A stretch of DNA of 64,000 bases from Streptomyces xantholiticus (GCF_014651015.1 NZ_BMWB01000018.1:1-64000); one strand, 5' to 3'. Shown: positions 7,796 to 17,512, numbered from the stretch's first letter. The notes: generated by a model from the sequence alone, not told the origin. Numbers and translations: made by a program.

Positions 7796-10002
7796 TTGTC
7801 GGTGTCGTCCTTCGCCTCGTCCTCGCCCTCGACCACGGGGATCAGGGAGAGCTTGCCGCGGGAGTCGATCTCGGCGATCTCGACCTGGACCTTGGAGCCC
7901 ACGGCCAGCACGTCCTCGACGTTCTCCACGCGCTTGCCGCCGGCGAGCTTGCGGATCTGCGAGATGTGCAGCAGGCCGTCCTTGCCCGGGAGCAGGGACA
8001 CGAACGCACCGAAGGTCGTCGTCTTGACGACGGTTCCCAGGTAGCGCTCGCCGACCTCCGGCATGGTCGGGTTGGCGATGCCGTTGATCGTGGCACGGGC
8101 GGCCTCGGCGGCCGGGCCGTCGGCGGCACCGATGTAGATGGTGCCGTCGTCCTCGATCGTGATGTCGGCGCCGGTGTCCTCCTGGATCTGGTTGATCATC
8201 TTGCCCTTGGGGCCGATGACCTCACCGATCTTGTCCACGGGGATCTTGACGGTGATGATCCGCGGGGCGTTCGGGGACATCTCGTCCGGGACGTCGATGG
8301 CCTCGTTCATCACATCGAGGATGTGGAGGCGGGCGTCGCGGGCCTGCTTCAGCGCGGCGGCCAGGACCGAGGCGGGGATGCCGTCGAGCTTGGTGTCGAG
8401 CTGCAGCGCGGTGACGAAGGTCTTGGTGCCTGCGACCTTGAAGTCCATGTCACCGAACGCGTCCTCCGCACCGAGGATGTCGGTGAGGGTGACGTAGTGG
8501 GTCTCGCCGTCGATCTCCTGGGAGATCAGGCCCATCGCGATACCGGCGACGGGGGCCTTCAGCGGCACACCGGCGTTCAGCAGCGACATGGTGGAGGCGC
8601 AGACCGAGCCCATGGACGTCGAGCCGTTGGAGCCCAGCGCCTCGGAGACCTGGCGGATGGCGTACGGGAACTCCTCGCGCGTCGGCAGCACCGGCACGAG
8701 AGCGCGCTCGGCGAGAGCGCCGTGGCCGATCTCGCGGCGCTTCGGGGAGCCGACGCGGCCGGTCTCACCGGTGGAGTACGGCGGGAAGTTGTAGTTGTGC
8801 ATGTAGCGCTTGCGGGTCACCGGGGAGAGCGTGTCCAGCTGCTGCTCCATGCGGAGCATGTTCAGGGTGGTGACGCCCAGGATCTGGGTCTCGCCACGCT
8901 CGAACAGCGCGGAGCCGTGCACCCGCGGGATGGCCTCGACCTCGGCGGCGAGCGTACGGATGTCCGTGACGCCACGGCCGTCGATGCGGACCTTGTCCTT
9001 GATGACGCGCTCGCGCACCAGGGTCTTGGTCAGCGAGCGGTAGGCGGCGGAGATCTCCTTCTCGCGGCCCTCGAAGGCCGGGAGGAGCTTCTCTGCGGCG
9101 ACTGCCTTGACGCGGTCCAGCTCGGTCTCGCGCTCCTGCTTGCCCGCGATGGTGAGCGCCTGGGCCAGGTCGGACTTGACCGCGGCGCTCAGCGCCTCGA
9201 GGACGTCGTCCTCGTAGTCCAGGAAGATCGGGAACTCGCCCACGGGCTTGGCGGCCTTGGCGGCGAGGTCCGACTGCGCCTTGCACAGGACCTTGATGAA
9301 GGGCTTCGCGGCCTCGAGACCGGCGGCGACGACCTCCTCGGTCGGCGCCTCGGCGCCGCCCTTGACGAGCTCGATCGTCCGCTCGGTGGCCTCGGCCTCG
9401 ACCATCATGATCGCGACGTCGCCGTCCTCCAGGACGCGGCCGGCGACCACCATGTCGAAGACGGCGTCCTCGAGCTCGGTGTGTGTCGGGAAGGCGACCC
9501 ACTGACCGCGGATCAGCGCGACACGGGTGCCGCCGATAGGGCCGGAGAAGGGCAGGCCGGCCAGCTGCGTGGAGCAGGAGGCGGCGTTGATGGCGACCAC
9601 GTCGTAGAGGTGGTCGGGGTTGAGAGCCATGATCGTCTCGACGACCTGGATCTCGTTGCGCAGGCCCTTCTTGAAGGAGGGCCGCAGCGGGCGGTCGATC
9701 AGGCGGCAGGTGAGGATCGCGTCCTCGGAGGGCCGGCCCTCACGACGGAAGAAGGAGCCAGGGATCTTGCCGGCCGCGTACATGCGCTCCTCGACGTCCA
9801 CCGTGAGGGGGAAGAAGTCGAGCTGGTCCTTGGGCTTCTTGGAAGCGGTGGTGGCCGACAGCACCATGGTGTCGTCGTCCAGGTACGCCACAGCGGAACC
9901 GGCGGCCTGCTTGGCCAGGCGGCCCGTCTCGAAGCGGATGGTGCGGGTGCCGAAGGAGCCGTTGTCGATGACGGCCTCGGCGTAGTGGGTCTCGTTCTCC
10001 AC
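7792..10002 (-). CDS. pnp: Polyribonucleotide nucleotidyltransferase (PNPase)
   Basis: Phosphorolytic 3'-to-5' exoribonuclease that in Streptomyces is also the main RNA 3'-tailing enzyme. 736 residues. Two RNase PH domains (about 15-230 and 330-560) are separated by a helical domain and followed by KH (VIGPKGKMINQIQ, about 605-620) and S1 (about 665-730) domains. FFRREGRPSEDAIL, GSNGSTSMGSVCAS and FGDMDFKVAGT are core PH-domain motifs. It lies 300 bp downstream of rpsO on the same strand, in the conserved rpsO-pnp pair. Readthrough from rpsO plus its own promoter is the known arrangement in the genus. Confidence 0.97.
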   Translation of the reverse strand: MENETHYAEAVIDNGSFGTRTIRFETGRLAKQAAGSAVAYLDDDTMVLSATTASKKPKDQLDFFPLTVDVEERMYAAGKIPGSFFRREGRPSEDAILTCRLIDRPLRPSFKKGLRNEIQVVETIMALNPDHLYDVVAINAASCSTQLAGLPFSGPIGGTRVALIRGQWVAFPTHTELEDAVFDMVVAGRVLEDGDVAIMMVEAEATERTIELVKGGAEAPTEEVVAAGLEAAKPFIKVLCKAQSDLAAKAAKPVGEFPIFLDYEDDVLEALSAAVKSDLAQALTIAGKQERETELDRVKAVAAEKLLPAFEGREKEISAAYRSLTKTLVRERVIKDKVRIDGRGVTDIRTLAAEVEAIPRVHGSALFERGETQILGVTTLNMLRMEQQLDTLSPVTRKRYMHNYNFPPYSTGETGRVGSPKRREIGHGALAERALVPVLPTREEFPYAIRQVSEALGSNGSTSMGSVCASTMSLLNAGVPLKAPVAGIAMGLISQEIDGETHYVTLTDILGAEDAFGDMDFKVAGTKTFVTALQLDTKLDGIPASVLAAALKQARDARLHILDVMNEAIDVPDEMSPNAPRIITVKIPVDKIGEVIGPKGKMINQIQEDTGADITIEDDGTIYIGAADGPAAEAARATINGIANPTMPEVGERYLGTVVKTTTFGAFVSLLPGKDGLLHISQIRKLAGGKRVENVEDVLAVGSKVQVEIAEIDSRGKLSLIPVVEGEDEAKDDTDK

Positions 10003-10255
10003 CAGCGGTTTCTCCTACATATCGTCTTTTCGTCCGACCGACCCGTGTGGCCGGGGACGGTGGTGGAGAAGCGCGCCTTGGGTGCGGGCCGGTCTTCGAT
10101 CGAAGCACCCGGGGTGATGTCCGGGGGCCACTACCGAGGACCGGCGGCGAGGAGGCGGCTTCTCGTGGCTTGTGCCGTTGTGCGACCAGACTAATTGGCC
10201 TCGGGCACATCGCGCACGTACAGCAGCATGTGCGGCTGGTACGGCGAGTAAAGCA

Positions 10256-10292
10256 AAGGGAGCGGCTCCCTCGGCGGGGGAACCGCTCCCTT
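10256..10292 (-). terminator. rpsO-pnp intergenic hairpin
   Basis: Perfect 10-bp stem (AAGGGAGCGG against CCGCTCCCTT) extended by a further inner TCCC/GGGA pairing, starting 10 bp after the S15 stop. In Streptomyces the equivalent hairpin both limits readthrough from rpsO into pnp and is cut by RNase III, exposing the pnp message to control. The structure is seen; the cleavage is inferred from that knowledge. Confidence 0.65.
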
Positions 10293-10301
10293 CACGGCGT
10301 C

Positions 10302-10589
10302 CTACTTGGCGCCGGCCGCACCGCGGCGGATGCCGAGCCGGTCGACCAGCGCACGGAAGCGCTGGATGTCCTTCTTGGCCAGGTACTGCAGCAGGCGGCG
10401 ACGCTGGCCGACCAGGATCAGCAGACCACGACGGGAGTGGTGGTCGTGCTTGTGGGTCTTGAGGTGCTCGGTCAGGTCCGAGATACGACGGGAGAGCATC
10501 GCTACCTGGACCTCGGGGGAACCGGTGTCGCCCTCCTTGGTGCCGAACTCGTCGATGATCTGCTTCTTCGTAGCGGCGTCGAGAGACAC
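10302..10589 (-). CDS. rpsO: 30S ribosomal protein S15
   Basis: 95 residues from a GTG start (MSLDAATKKQIIDEF) with GAGGAG 8 bp upstream. Family motifs are GSPEVQVA, HLKTHKHDHHSRRGLL and RRRLLQYL. It binds the central domain of 16S rRNA early in 30S assembly. The longer open frame upstream lacks similarity and is not used. It is the first gene of the rpsO-pnp-pepR-dapB operon. The 178 bp between it and the divergent-side neighbour eccD (also minus) should hold its promoter. Confidence 0.96.
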   Translation of the reverse strand: MSLDAATKKQIIDEFGTKEGDTGSPEVQVAMLSRRISDLTEHLKTHKHDHHSRRGLLILVGQRRRLLQYLAKKDIQRFRALVDRLGIRRGAAGAK

Positions 10590-10767
10590 TCGGTACTCCT
10601 CATGGTGATTCGATGCGCCCGCGAGTGCCCCTGGTCTCTGTCTCAGGGGAGCTTCCGTGACTCGGAGGCGAGGGCCGATGGGCGGTGCACCCGGATCACC
10701 GGGGACGCGTACACAGACGGCCGTCACACAGCGTACCAGTCTGCTCGAGCCCCCCTGGCCGGGGCCG

Positions 10768-12246
10768 CTAGCTGGTGAGCGAGCGGGCCGCGTTGTAGAC
10801 GTCGAGCACGGCCAGGCAGAGCGGGACCAGGGAGAGGAGCACCGCGCCTTCGGCGATGTCGAGAAGGCGGCCCCAGAAGGGCGAGAGGCCCTTCTTCGGG
10901 ATGACGAGACCGATCGCCGTGATCAGCGCCGCGCCGGCGGCCACCGCGGTCGTGAGCCAGATCGTACGGATGTCCAGGCCGGCCCGGTCCCCGTACATCA
11001 GCAAGTCCTTCATCAGGTCGACCGGCGGGTTCAGGGAGAGACCGAGGACGAGCAGTGCGATGGCGGCGATGCCCGCGACCAGGGCGCAGCCGACCTGGGA
11101 GGTGTAGCGGAAGAGGCGGGCGCGCAGCAGCATCGCGAGGCCGGCGGCCAGGGCCAGCAGCTGGCCCCAGATGTTGCTCGAGAAGCCGAGCACGGCGGCG
11201 CAGCCGACGACGACGGCGGCGCAGCCGCCGACCAGGCCGAGCAGCATCTCGTGGCCGCGGCGCGCCTGGGCCGCGATCCGCTCCGCGTCGACCGGCTCCG
11301 CCTCGGGTGTCACGTCGGGGTCCGCGTAGGCATCGCCGTCGAAGTCGTCCCCGGCGCTGCGGGGCGCGGCATAGCCGATGGGCAGTCGGGCGAAGCGGGC
11401 GGAGAGGCCGGGCAGGAAGGCGACCAGGCCGATGGCGACCGGTACGACCACTGCCGCCGTTTCGGTCGCGGACGACTCGGTCGTGATCGCGACGAAGGTG
11501 GCGAGGGTGCCGGTGACGGCGAGGAAGGTGGCCGCGACGAAGGGGGCGTCGCCGCTCGGTGTGAGGGCGACGAGCGCCACCGAGGCGATGAGCACGGTCA
11601 CACAGCCGAGCAGGAACTGGAGCCGGCCGGGCCCCTGGCCCGCGTCCGGTCCGATGATCCCGGAGCCCGCGATCAGCAGGAGCGGCAGCGCGCCGAGTCC
11701 GAGGGCGACGGCTGTGGCACGGTCCGCGTAGACGCGTGCCCGTACGCCCGCGAACGCCGTGAGGAGCACACCGGCGGCACCCGCGATGATGCCGGGCAGG
11801 CTGTGCATGTCGTGGCGGACCGGATCGGCGAACCACAGCACGAAGCCCATCAGGACCAACAGGACCACACCGCCGACGAGTCCGGCCCCGCGCAGCAGGT
11901 CGTCGCTCCACAGATGCCGGTCACGCACCACGGCGGAGGCCACCGCGTCGGAGACGTCGTCGAAGACGGCCGGAGGCAGTGACTCGCCGAAGGGGCGCAG
12001 GCTCAGCACCTCGCCGTCCAGCACCTGTTGGGCGGCCAGGGAGCGGGCACCGTCCAGGACCGTGCCGTCCCGGCGGACCAGGTGGTACCCGGTCGGTGTG
12101 CCCGCGGCCTGGGTCTGGCCGGTCAGGCGCAGGATCTCCGGGTAGACGTCGGCGACGGCGATGTCCTCGGGGAGGGCGACATCGATACGGCTGTCCGGCG
12201 CCACGACGGTGACGCGGCAGAAGCCGGTCGCTGCGGTCGTACTCAC
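10768..12246 (-). CDS. eccD: Type VII secretion integral membrane protein EccD
   Basis: 492 residues. An N-terminal ubiquitin-like (YukD-type) domain at about residues 8-95 (CRVTVVAPDSRIDVALPE) is followed by about 11 transmembrane helices, the fold that lines the ESX inner-membrane complex in mycobacteria. The GTG start has AGGGGG upstream and diverges from eccC across 186 bp. It lies upstream of rpsO on the same strand, but the 178-bp gap suggests separate transcription. The assignment follows from architecture and from the neighbouring EccC, EccB, EccE, MycP and Esx genes. Confidence 0.9.
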   Translation of the reverse strand: MSTTAATGFCRVTVVAPDSRIDVALPEDIAVADVYPEILRLTGQTQAAGTPTGYHLVRRDGTVLDGARSLAAQQVLDGEVLSLRPFGESLPPAVFDDVSDAVASAVVRDRHLWSDDLLRGAGLVGGVVLLVLMGFVLWFADPVRHDMHSLPGIIAGAAGVLLTAFAGVRARVYADRATAVALGLGALPLLLIAGSGIIGPDAGQGPGRLQFLLGCVTVLIASVALVALTPSGDAPFVAATFLAVTGTLATFVAITTESSATETAAVVVPVAIGLVAFLPGLSARFARLPIGYAAPRSAGDDFDGDAYADPDVTPEAEPVDAERIAAQARRGHEMLLGLVGGCAAVVVGCAAVLGFSSNIWGQLLALAAGLAMLLRARLFRYTSQVGCALVAGIAAIALLVLGLSLNPPVDLMKDLLMYGDRAGLDIRTIWLTTAVAAGAALITAIGLVIPKKGLSPFWGRLLDIAEGAVLLSLVPLCLAVLDVYNAARSLTS

Positions 12247-12432
12247 GTGTGTGGACCCCCTGATTCGCGGTTGCGCACGATGCGCGCGCCACCCTACCGG
12301 GACACGCCGGACCGGTCTGCAAGTAGGATCACCGTCGCGCGGAGGGGAGCGCGCCGATCACCCGGTCCGGGGACGTCGGTGGCGGAAAGGGCCCATCCGT
12401 TCTTCCGTCCGTCTCGAGGGATTGATGCTCCG

Positions 12433-15400
12433 GTGAGCCAGATCGTCGTGAAACGCCCGCCGAGGTCCCTGCCGCCCGAAGTTCCCAGCGAGGAACTGAT
12501 GCTGGAGGCGCCTCCGGAACTGCCGCGCGGCCAGCAGGAGGGCATGCTGATGCAGGTCCTGCCGGTGCTCGGCATGGGCTCGTCCGTGGTCTTCTTCTTC
12601 TCGCCGCAGGCGCCTCCGTTCATGCGCATCATGGGTGTGCTGATGCTGGTGTCGACGGTGGCGATGGTGATCGCACAGGTCGTCAGACACCGACGAGGTA
12701 CGCAGGGGCAAATGGCCGATGTCCGTCGCGACTACCTCAAATACCTCGCGCAGACCCGTCGCACGGTGCGCAAGACGGCGCGCAAGCAGCGTGACGCACA
12801 GCTCTATCTGCACCCTTCCCCCGAGCAGTTGTGGTCCGTGGTGGCCGAGGGGTCACGCCTGTGGGAACGGCGCGTGGGCGACAAGGACTTCGCGCAGGTC
12901 CGGGTCGGTCTCGGCGCCCAGCAGCTCGCGACACCGCTTGTCGCACCCGACACGGCGCCCGTCGACGAACTGGAGCCGCTGGCGGCCGGTGCGATGCAGC
13001 AGTTCCTGGCGACGCACGGCTCGTTGGACGGACTGCCGATGGCGGTCTCGATGCGCGCCTTCTACCACGTGACCGTCTCCGGTGAGCCGGAGTCGGCGCA
13101 GTCCGCCGCCCGTGCACTCGTCGCCCAACTGGTGACGCTGCACTCGCCCGAGGATCTGATGCTGGCGGTGGTGGCCGCGCCGGGCGCGGTCACCCGGTGG
13201 GACTGGACGAAGTGGCTGCCGCACACCCAGGTTCCCGGCCAGGTGGACGGCGCGGGCACCAAGCGCCTGTTCGGCGACGACCTCGGGGAGCTGGAGCAGC
13301 TGATTCACAGCCGGCTCGACGGCCGGCCGCGGTTCAGCCGCGAGAGTCAACCCGTGCTGGACCAGCCGCACATCGTGGTGGTCCTCGACGGCGGGATGGT
13401 GCCGCCGGACTCGTTGTTCGCGGCGGCCGAGGGGCTGCAGGGCGTCACCATCGTCGAGATCGTCCCCGGGGATCTGGACGAGCCGCGCGGCGGGCTGTCC
13501 ATAGTGGTACGGCCCGGCCGGCTCAGGCTGGAGTCGGGTTCCCGAGTGGCGTACGAGGGGGTGCCCGACGGCATCTCGCTGCCCGCCGCGGAGGCGCTGG
13601 CCCGGCAGTTGGCCCCGCTGCGGATGGGCGGTGGCGACGACGACGAACCGCTGCTCGCCAACCTCGACTTCACCGATCTGCTGAACCTCGGCGACGCCGC
13701 CGGGATCGACGTTGCCCGCACCTGGCGGCCCCGTTCGGTGGCCGAGCGGCTGCGGGTCCCGATCGGTGTCGGCGAGGACGGCCAGCCGGTCATGCTGGAC
13801 CTCAAGGAGGCCGCTCAGGAGGGCATGGGCCCGCACGGCCTGTGCGTCGGCGCGACCGGTTCCGGCAAGTCGGAACTGCTGCGCACCCTGGTGCTCGGAC
13901 TCGCCGTGACGCACTCCTCCGAGACGCTCAACTTCGTGCTCGCGGACTTCAAGGGTGGTGCGACGTTCGCGGGAATGTCGCAGATGCCGCACGTCGCGGC
14001 CGTCATCACCAACCTGTCGGACGATCTGACGCTGGTCGACCGCATGGGCGACGCGATCCGCGGTGAGCTGCAGCGCCGCCAGGAACTGCTGCACAAGTCC
14101 GGTAACTACGCCAACATCCACGACTATGAGAAGGCACGAGCGGCCGGCGCCGCCCTGGAGCCGCTCGCCTCGCTGGTGCTGGTGCTGGACGAGTTCTCCG
14201 AACTCCTCACCGCCAAGCCGGACTTCATCGACATGTTCATTCAGATCGGCCGCATCGGCCGCTCGCTGGGTGTGCATCTGCTGCTCGCCTCCCAGCGTCT
14301 GGAGGAGGGCAAGCTGCGCGGCCTGGACACGTATCTGTCGTACCGGATCGGTCTGCGCACCTTCTCGGCGGCCGAGTCGCGTACGGCGATCGGTGTCCCC
14401 GACGCGTACCACCTCCCTTCGGTGCCGGGTTCCGGCTACCTGAAGTTCGGTACGGACGAGATGACCCGTTTCAAGGCGGCCTACGTCTCCGGTACGTACC
14501 GCACCGGCGGCCCGGACCTGTCGGTGGGACGGCTGCCCATCGAGCGGCGGCCCGCGGTGTTCACCGCGGCGCCCGTACCGGTCGTGTACGCCGCTCCCGA
14601 TCCGTCCGCGAGCGCCGGGCCGAGCACCTCGGACGACGCCCTCGCGGACACGGTCCTCGATGTGATCGTGCGCCGTCTGGAGGGCCAGGGCGTGCCGGCG
14701 CATCAGGTGTGGCTGCCCCCGCTGGACCAGGCACCGACCCTGGATCAGCTGCTGCCCGGTCTCGCTCCGACCGCGGATCGCGGTCTGACCGCCACCGAGT
14801 ACACCCGGCCGGGTGGTCTGGTCGTCCCGCTGGGGCTGATCGACAAGCCGTTCGAGCAGCGGCGTGAGGTGCTGTACCGGGACTTCTCGGGTGCCGCGGG
14901 CCACATGATGGTCGTCGGTGGTCCTCAGTCCGGCAAGTCGACGCTGATGCGTACCCTGATCTCGTCCTTCGCCCTGACCCACACACCGAGCGAAGTGCAG
15001 TTCTACGGGCTGGACTTCGGCGGTGGCGGTCTCGCCTCGCTCGCGGACCTGCCGCACGTCGGCGGCATCGCCTCCCGTCTCGACCCGGAGCGGGTGCGGC
15101 GTGCCGTCGCCGAGGTGATGGGCGTACTGAACCGGCGCGAGGAGTTCTTCCGCGCAGCCGGCATCGACTCGATACAGACGTACCGGCGCAAGCGGGCCGC
15201 CGGCGAACTGCCGGGCGAGGCCTGGGGAGACGTCTTCCTGGTCATCGACGGCTGGGGCGGTTTCAAGAACGACTACGAGATGCTGGAGCCGATCGTCTCG
15301 GACATCGCGGCCCGGGGCCTCGGTTACGGCATCCACGTCGTCATCACCGCCGCCCGCTACATGGAGGTGCGCGCGGCCCTCAAGGACCAGATGCTCGGCC

Positions 15401-16383
15401 GGCTCGAGCTGCGCCTGGGCGATGTGATGGACTCCGAGTTCGACCGCAAGGTCGCGGCGAACGTCCCCGCCGGGGTGCCGGGCCGCGGGCAGGTCCCGGA
15501 GAAGCTGCACTTCATGACGGCGCTGCCGCGCATCGACTCGGTCAGCAGCGCCGGTGATCTCGCCGACGGCTCCGCGGCGTTCGTGCAGGCCGTCAAGGGC
15601 CACTGGTCGGGACCGGCGGCTCCGACGGTCCGGCTGCTGCCCCGCCGGCTGCCCGCGGAGCAGCTGCCGAAGGGCTTCGAATTCCCGCAGCACGGCATCG
15701 CCATCGGCATCGACGAGACGAACCTGGAACCGGTGTTCGTCGACTTCGAGACGGACCCGTTCCTCATGGTCTTCGGCGAGAGCGAGTCCGGGAAGACCAA
15801 TGTGCTGCGGCTGGTCGCCAAGCAGATCTGTGAGCGGTACACACCGGAAGAGGCGCGCATCGTGGTGGGCGACTACCGGCGCACCATGCTGGAGGCGGTC
15901 CCGGCGTCCCATCTGCTGGAGTACGCGCCGATGGCGTCGGCCATGGAGATGCACATGGACGCGATCTCCACCGTGATGCAACGGCGTGCGCCGAAGCCGG
16001 ACATCACGCCGCAGCAACTGCGCGACCGCAGCTGGTGGTCGGGCCCGCAGCTGTTCGTCGTGATCGACGACTACGAGCTGGTCGCCACCAACTCGGGAAA
16101 CCCGCTGGCGTCGCTGGCGGAGCAACTGCCCTACGCACGTGATGTCGGTGTCCGCTTCATCGTCGCGCGCAACGCCGCAGGCGCGTCCCGCGCCATGTAC
16201 GAGCCGTTCATGCAGCGCATGAAGGAACTGGGCGCCCAGGGTGTCGTACTTTCCGGCAACCCGGGCGAGGGGGACATCATGGGCAACGTGCGGGCCCGTC
16301 CGATGCCTCCGGGCCGGGGCACCTTCGTGTCACGCAAGAGGGGCAACCCTCTGGTGCAGATCGGCTGGTACCCGGGGCAGTAG
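12433..16383 (+). CDS. eccC: Type VII secretion ATPase EccC
   Basis: 1316-residue motor ATPase of the ESX system in one chain. The N-terminal cytosolic part is followed by two membrane helices at about residues 38-80 and then three FtsK/SpoIIIE-type ATPase domains. The three Walker A motifs are GATGSGKS (about 473), GGPQSGKS (about 828) and GESESGKT (about 1114), and all keep the lysine. Walker B-like LVLDEF, LVIDGW and VVIDDY follow. The GTG start (MSQIVVKRPPR) gives the family N-terminus; the open frame extends further upstream without similarity. EccC recognises Esx substrates through its last ATPase domain. Confidence 0.95.
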   Translation: MSQIVVKRPPRSLPPEVPSEELMLEAPPELPRGQQEGMLMQVLPVLGMGSSVVFFFSPQAPPFMRIMGVLMLVSTVAMVIAQVVRHRRGTQGQMADVRRDYLKYLAQTRRTVRKTARKQRDAQLYLHPSPEQLWSVVAEGSRLWERRVGDKDFAQVRVGLGAQQLATPLVAPDTAPVDELEPLAAGAMQQFLATHGSLDGLPMAVSMRAFYHVTVSGEPESAQSAARALVAQLVTLHSPEDLMLAVVAAPGAVTRWDWTKWLPHTQVPGQVDGAGTKRLFGDDLGELEQLIHSRLDGRPRFSRESQPVLDQPHIVVVLDGGMVPPDSLFAAAEGLQGVTIVEIVPGDLDEPRGGLSIVVRPGRLRLESGSRVAYEGVPDGISLPAAEALARQLAPLRMGGGDDDEPLLANLDFTDLLNLGDAAGIDVARTWRPRSVAERLRVPIGVGEDGQPVMLDLKEAAQEGMGPHGLCVGATGSGKSELLRTLVLGLAVTHSSETLNFVLADFKGGATFAGMSQMPHVAAVITNLSDDLTLVDRMGDAIRGELQRRQELLHKSGNYANIHDYEKARAAGAALEPLASLVLVLDEFSELLTAKPDFIDMFIQIGRIGRSLGVHLLLASQRLEEGKLRGLDTYLSYRIGLRTFSAAESRTAIGVPDAYHLPSVPGSGYLKFGTDEMTRFKAAYVSGTYRTGGPDLSVGRLPIERRPAVFTAAPVPVVYAAPDPSASAGPSTSDDALADTVLDVIVRRLEGQGVPAHQVWLPPLDQAPTLDQLLPGLAPTADRGLTATEYTRPGGLVVPLGLIDKPFEQRREVLYRDFSGAAGHMMVVGGPQSGKSTLMRTLISSFALTHTPSEVQFYGLDFGGGGLASLADLPHVGGIASRLDPERVRRAVAEVMGVLNRREEFFRAAGIDSIQTYRRKRAAGELPGEAWGDVFLVIDGWGGFKNDYEMLEPIVSDIAARGLGYGIHVVITAARYMEVRAALKDQMLGRLELRLGDVMDSEFDRKVAANVPAGVPGRGQVPEKLHFMTALPRIDSVSSAGDLADGSAAFVQAVKGHWSGPAAPTVRLLPRRLPAEQLPKGFEFPQHGIAIGIDETNLEPVFVDFETDPFLMVFGESESGKTNVLRLVAKQICERYTPEEARIVVGDYRRTMLEAVPASHLLEYAPMASAMEMHMDAISTVMQRRAPKPDITPQQLRDRSWWSGPQLFVVIDDYELVATNSGNPLASLAEQLPYARDVGVRFIVARNAAGASRAMYEPFMQRMKELGAQGVVLSGNPGEGDIMGNVRARPMPPGRGTFVSRKRGNPLVQIGWYPGQ

Positions 16384-16509
16384 TCGCACATCCCGCCGAC
16401 CCACGGTCGCCATGCACGGTGCCCGGCCGCTCGTCAAGACCGGCCGTGCCCAGGCAGTAGTGTGACCATCTGCAACTGCTGGGTGACATCCATGGGAGGG
16501 ACCGCGCCG

Positions 16510-16755
16510 ATGGCTGACGCAGTCGACAAGGAACGTCAGAAGGACGAGCTGTACGCCCTCGACATCTCCGGTGCGGAGTGGGTCGGCGCCCCCGGCACCA
16601 GTCCTGACGAGGAGCGGGTCGAGATCGCGCATCTGCCGGGCGGTGCCGTGGCGATGCGCTCGTCGCTGGACCACGACACGGTGCTGCGCTACACGGAGGC
16701 CGAGTGGCGGGCGTTCGTACTGGGTGCGCGGGACGGCGAGTTCGACCTCAGCTAG
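16510..16755 (+). CDS. DUF397 domain protein in the ESX locus
   Basis: 81 residues from ATG with GGGAGGGA just upstream. The pattern resembles DUF397: an N-terminal tryptophan, a VEIAHL strand, VAMRSSLD in place of the usual VRDSKD, and a C-terminal EWRAFVLGARDGEFD. Such proteins are very common in Streptomyces and usually sit beside an XRE regulator, often as a partner in signalling or toxin-antitoxin-like pairs. Here no XRE gene is adjacent and the protein follows eccC by 126 bp, ahead of a strong bidirectional terminator. Its role in secretion, if any, is unknown. Confidence 0.85.
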   Translation: MADAVDKERQKDELYALDISGAEWVGAPGTSPDEERVEIAHLPGGAVAMRSSLDHDTVLRYTEAEWRAFVLGARDGEFDLS

Positions 16756-16759
16756 ACGG

Positions 16760-16807
16760 CACGACGAAGGGGGCTGCCCGCCGTGGCGGGCAGCCCCCTT
16801 CGTCGTG
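16760..16807. terminator. Perfect 23-bp hairpin, bidirectional terminator
   Basis: Perfect inverted repeat: 16760-16782 pairs with 16785-16807 with only GT between the arms. It lies between the converging DUF397 gene (+) and esxB (-), 5 and 13 bp from their ends, so it can stop transcription in both directions. Confidence 0.85.
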
Positions 16808-16819
16808 AGGAGAGGGGCG

Positions 16820-17116
16820 TCAGCCCATCATCATGCGGAACCGGGCGGCGTTGCCCTTGTCGGTGTCCTGGTAGCCGACGACGGCGTCGCCGAGCAGCTT
16901 GGCGATCGTCTGCAGGTCCTGGTTCAGGCCGTCCATGTCGGTGGCGAGCTGGCGCTGGATGGCCACGTAGGCCTCCTTGGCCTCACCCTGCCACTGTCCG
17001 GCGACGCGGTTGACGTGTCCCAGCAGGGTGCGCAGTTCCCCGTCCAGGTCCGACGCGGTCTTGAGCGTGTCGCGCGCGGCCTGGGTCACTGTGTCGTAAT
17101 TGACGGCAGTGGTCAT
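16820..17116 (-). CDS. esxB: WXG100 protein, EsxB type
   Basis: 98 residues, helix-turn-helix hairpin with WQG at residues 42-44. The C-terminal type VII export signal YxxxD is present (Tyr82 to Asp86, YQDTD), which marks the EsxB/CFP-10-like partner that EccC recognises. AAGGAG lies 5 bp before the ATG. It is the last gene of eccB>mycP>esxA>esxB and follows esxA by 57 bp. It probably forms a heterodimer with the neighbouring EsxA. Confidence 0.93.
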   Translation of the reverse strand: MTTAVNYDTVTQAARDTLKTASDLDGELRTLLGHVNRVAGQWQGEAKEAYVAIQRQLATDMDGLNQDLQTIAKLLGDAVVGYQDTDKGNAARFRMMMG

Positions 17117-17173
17117 TGTGTGCTCCTTGGCGAAGTTCGGCGAAACGGGTTCAGGCTGTCGGGACTGCCCGGA

Positions 17174-17512
17174 TCAGACGTCGAGGATGGCGCTGGTATT
17201 GCCCTTCGCGTTCTCCATGCCGGAGAAGGACGACAGGCGCTTGCGCTCCTCCTCGTCGAAGCCGTCGGCGCTCATCTTCACCATTCGCTCGAGGTTCTCG
17301 AGGCTCTGCTGCAGGTTGCTCAGTCGGCGGTTCACCCGCGTCTGCACTGCGTCGTACTGCTGGCTCGCCGCACCCTGCCAGCCCGCCTGGATGGTGTCGA
17401 CCACACGGTTCAGGGAGGTGATCCGGTTGCCGAGCTCGATCTGGAAGCTCTGGATCTTGCCACTGAGTTCGGTGATATCACCGGTGGTTACGTCGAGATT
17501 CTTGTCCGACAT
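17174..17512 (-). CDS. esxA: WXG100 protein, EsxA type
   Basis: 112 residues with WQG at residues 45-47 between two predicted amphipathic helices. The C-terminal tail (about 90-112) is longer than in mycobacterial ESAT-6 and has no clear YxxxD, consistent with export as a partner of EsxB. AAGAAGGGG precedes the ATG. The 139-bp gap to mycP upstream could hold an extra promoter giving high Esx expression, though none was confidently read. Confidence 0.92.
   Translation of the reverse strand: MSDKNLDVTTGDITELSGKIQSFQIELGNRITSLNRVVDTIQAGWQGAASQQYDAVQTRVNRRLSNLQQSLENLERMVKMSADGFDEEERKRLSSFSGMENAKGNTSAILDV

Noticed and set aside
12853..16125. 1090-residue minus-strand open frame inside eccC
   Set aside because: Antisense of the EccC ATPase domains; composition dominated by Arg, His and Gly as expected for a shadow.
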